Assembly: GCA_009920815.1 (NCBI GenBank)
Contig: RFZH01000138.1
Location: forward strand, 1 to 6,180
Direction: 5' to 3'
DNA: 6,180 bases
Source of the DNA: Paracoccaceae bacterium
GTDB taxonomy: Bacteria; Pseudomonadota; Alphaproteobacteria; Rhodobacterales; Rhodobacteraceae
The position numbers and the translations under genes were made by a program. Of the stretch, positions 5,699 to 6,180 are shown piece by piece. The stretch's first letter is position 1. Each line of letters begins with the position of its first letter. The notes beneath the pieces were generated by a model, which was given only the letters and a program-made list of their open reading frames with translations, was not told the origin of the DNA and did not search any database.

Positions 5699-6180
5699 TT
5701 TTCCTGACCTTTTATGGCGCGCCGCGTGGTGACAAACATACACATGAACATGCGCATGAAAGCCCGATGGTCATGTTGATCCCACTGGGTGTCCTGGCGC
5801 TGGGTGCTGTGTTCTCTGGTATGATCTGGTACAACAGCTTTTTCGGCGATCATAACGCTGTGAACAAATTCTTTGGCATTCCCTCACACGAGGTTGCCGC
5901 AGATGCGGGCCATGGCGACGCAGGGGATGCAACGCACGGAACCCAAGGTCACACAGATGCCGATCATGCAACCCATATGGCCGATGCAGGTCACGGTGAC
6001 ATGATGCATGGCGCGGCACCACAGGGTGCGATTTTCATGGGGCCAGACAACCATGTGATGGACGATGCGCACCACGCGCCCACTTGGGTCAAGGTCAGCC
6101 CGTTCATCGCGATGATCATCGGTTTTGTTACGGCACTGTGGTTCTATATCTGGAACCCAGAAATGCCCAAGAAACTGGCT
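5650..6180 (+). pseudogene. nuoL: nuoL, C-terminal part in a shifted frame (TM13 to about TM15), continues past window end
   Basis: Read from 5650, 177 codons are open to the last base and give clear NuoL sequence: WLVIAALFTSFYSWRLIF (TM13), LTFYGAPRGD, a short alternating-His stretch HTHEHAH, then VMLIPLGVLALGAVFSGMIW (TM14). A long His/Asp-rich loop follows, then WVKVSPFIAMIIGFVTALWF (TM15). This is out of frame with the fragment starting at 4460. No start codon or ribosome binding site of its own is apparent, so it is the separated 3' part of the same gene. The expected piece between LAITG and this part, normally some 30-40 residues with the GFAGFxSKDxI helix-breaking motif, is absent. Upstream codons start at positions of one phase and downstream ones at the next, so the missing length must be one more than a multiple of three. 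Whether the lesion is real or an assembly fault cannot be told here. Confidence 0.9.
5887..6081 (+). other. His/Asp-rich loop between TM14 and TM15 of NuoL
   Basis: These 65 codons, in the frame of the C-terminal NuoL part, encode 11 histidines and 10 aspartates with many Gly and Ala (for example HGDAGDATHGTQGHTDADH). The NuoL topology known from E. coli places the loop before TM15 on the periplasmic side. E. coli NuoL has only a short loop here. Metal binding is possible but inferred from composition alone. Confidence 0.75.

Noticed and set aside
5640..5700. Programmed ribosomal frameshifting to join the two nuoL parts
   Set aside because: No slippery heptamer is seen and, more important, a conserved segment of some 30-40 residues is absent, so a frameshift alone would not restore NuoL.

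Overview
The window is an internal stretch of a bacterial complex I (proton-pumping NADH:quinone oxidoreductase, nuo) operon. All genes are on the + strand, packed tightly or overlapping. The gene order is nuoG (3' part), a small lipoprotein gene, nuoH, nuoI, a small CMD-like gene, nuoJ, nuoK, nuoL. Two features point to an alphaproteobacterium of the Rhodobacteraceae (Roseobacter/Rhodobacter/Paracoccus type). One is the pair of extra genes placed between nuo genes. The other is lineage-typical protein sequence, such as YGDRK in NuoH, a His/Asp-rich loop in NuoL, and NuoL and NuoJ sequences close to what I recall for that group. The base composition looks moderate rather than very GC-rich for that family. 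The species cannot be named from this window.

Layout: 1-1151 is the C-terminal part of NuoG, the large peripheral-arm subunit. 1151-1561 is a predicted outer-membrane or periplasmic lipoprotein of unknown role. 1568-2605 is NuoH, the membrane subunit forming the quinone chamber. 2607-3101 is NuoI, the ferredoxin-like subunit with two 4Fe-4S clusters. 3098-3505 is a cysteine-free carboxymuconolactone decarboxylase-like protein. 3502-4110 is NuoJ, 4148-4453 is NuoK, and from 4460 to the window end is NuoL. NuoG and NuoI pass electrons along the FeS chain towards quinone at the NuoH interface. NuoH, J, K and L form the membrane arm that moves protons.

The main anomaly is in nuoL. The reading frame from 4460 is normal to about residue 397 (base 5650), then runs out of frame and stops at 5698. 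The rest of NuoL continues without a stop in another frame from about 5650 to the window end. The stretch expected between them, including the broken helix TM12 with its conserved FSKD-type lysine, is absent. This is an internal deletion of roughly 100 bases that also shifts the frame, so it is either a real loss-of-function lesion or an assembly or sequencing error. The other points of interest are the two non-subunit genes translationally coupled into the operon and the His-rich NuoL loop. I found no RNA genes, mobile elements, CRISPR arrays, terminators or clear promoters, and no gene-free stretch longer than 37 bases.
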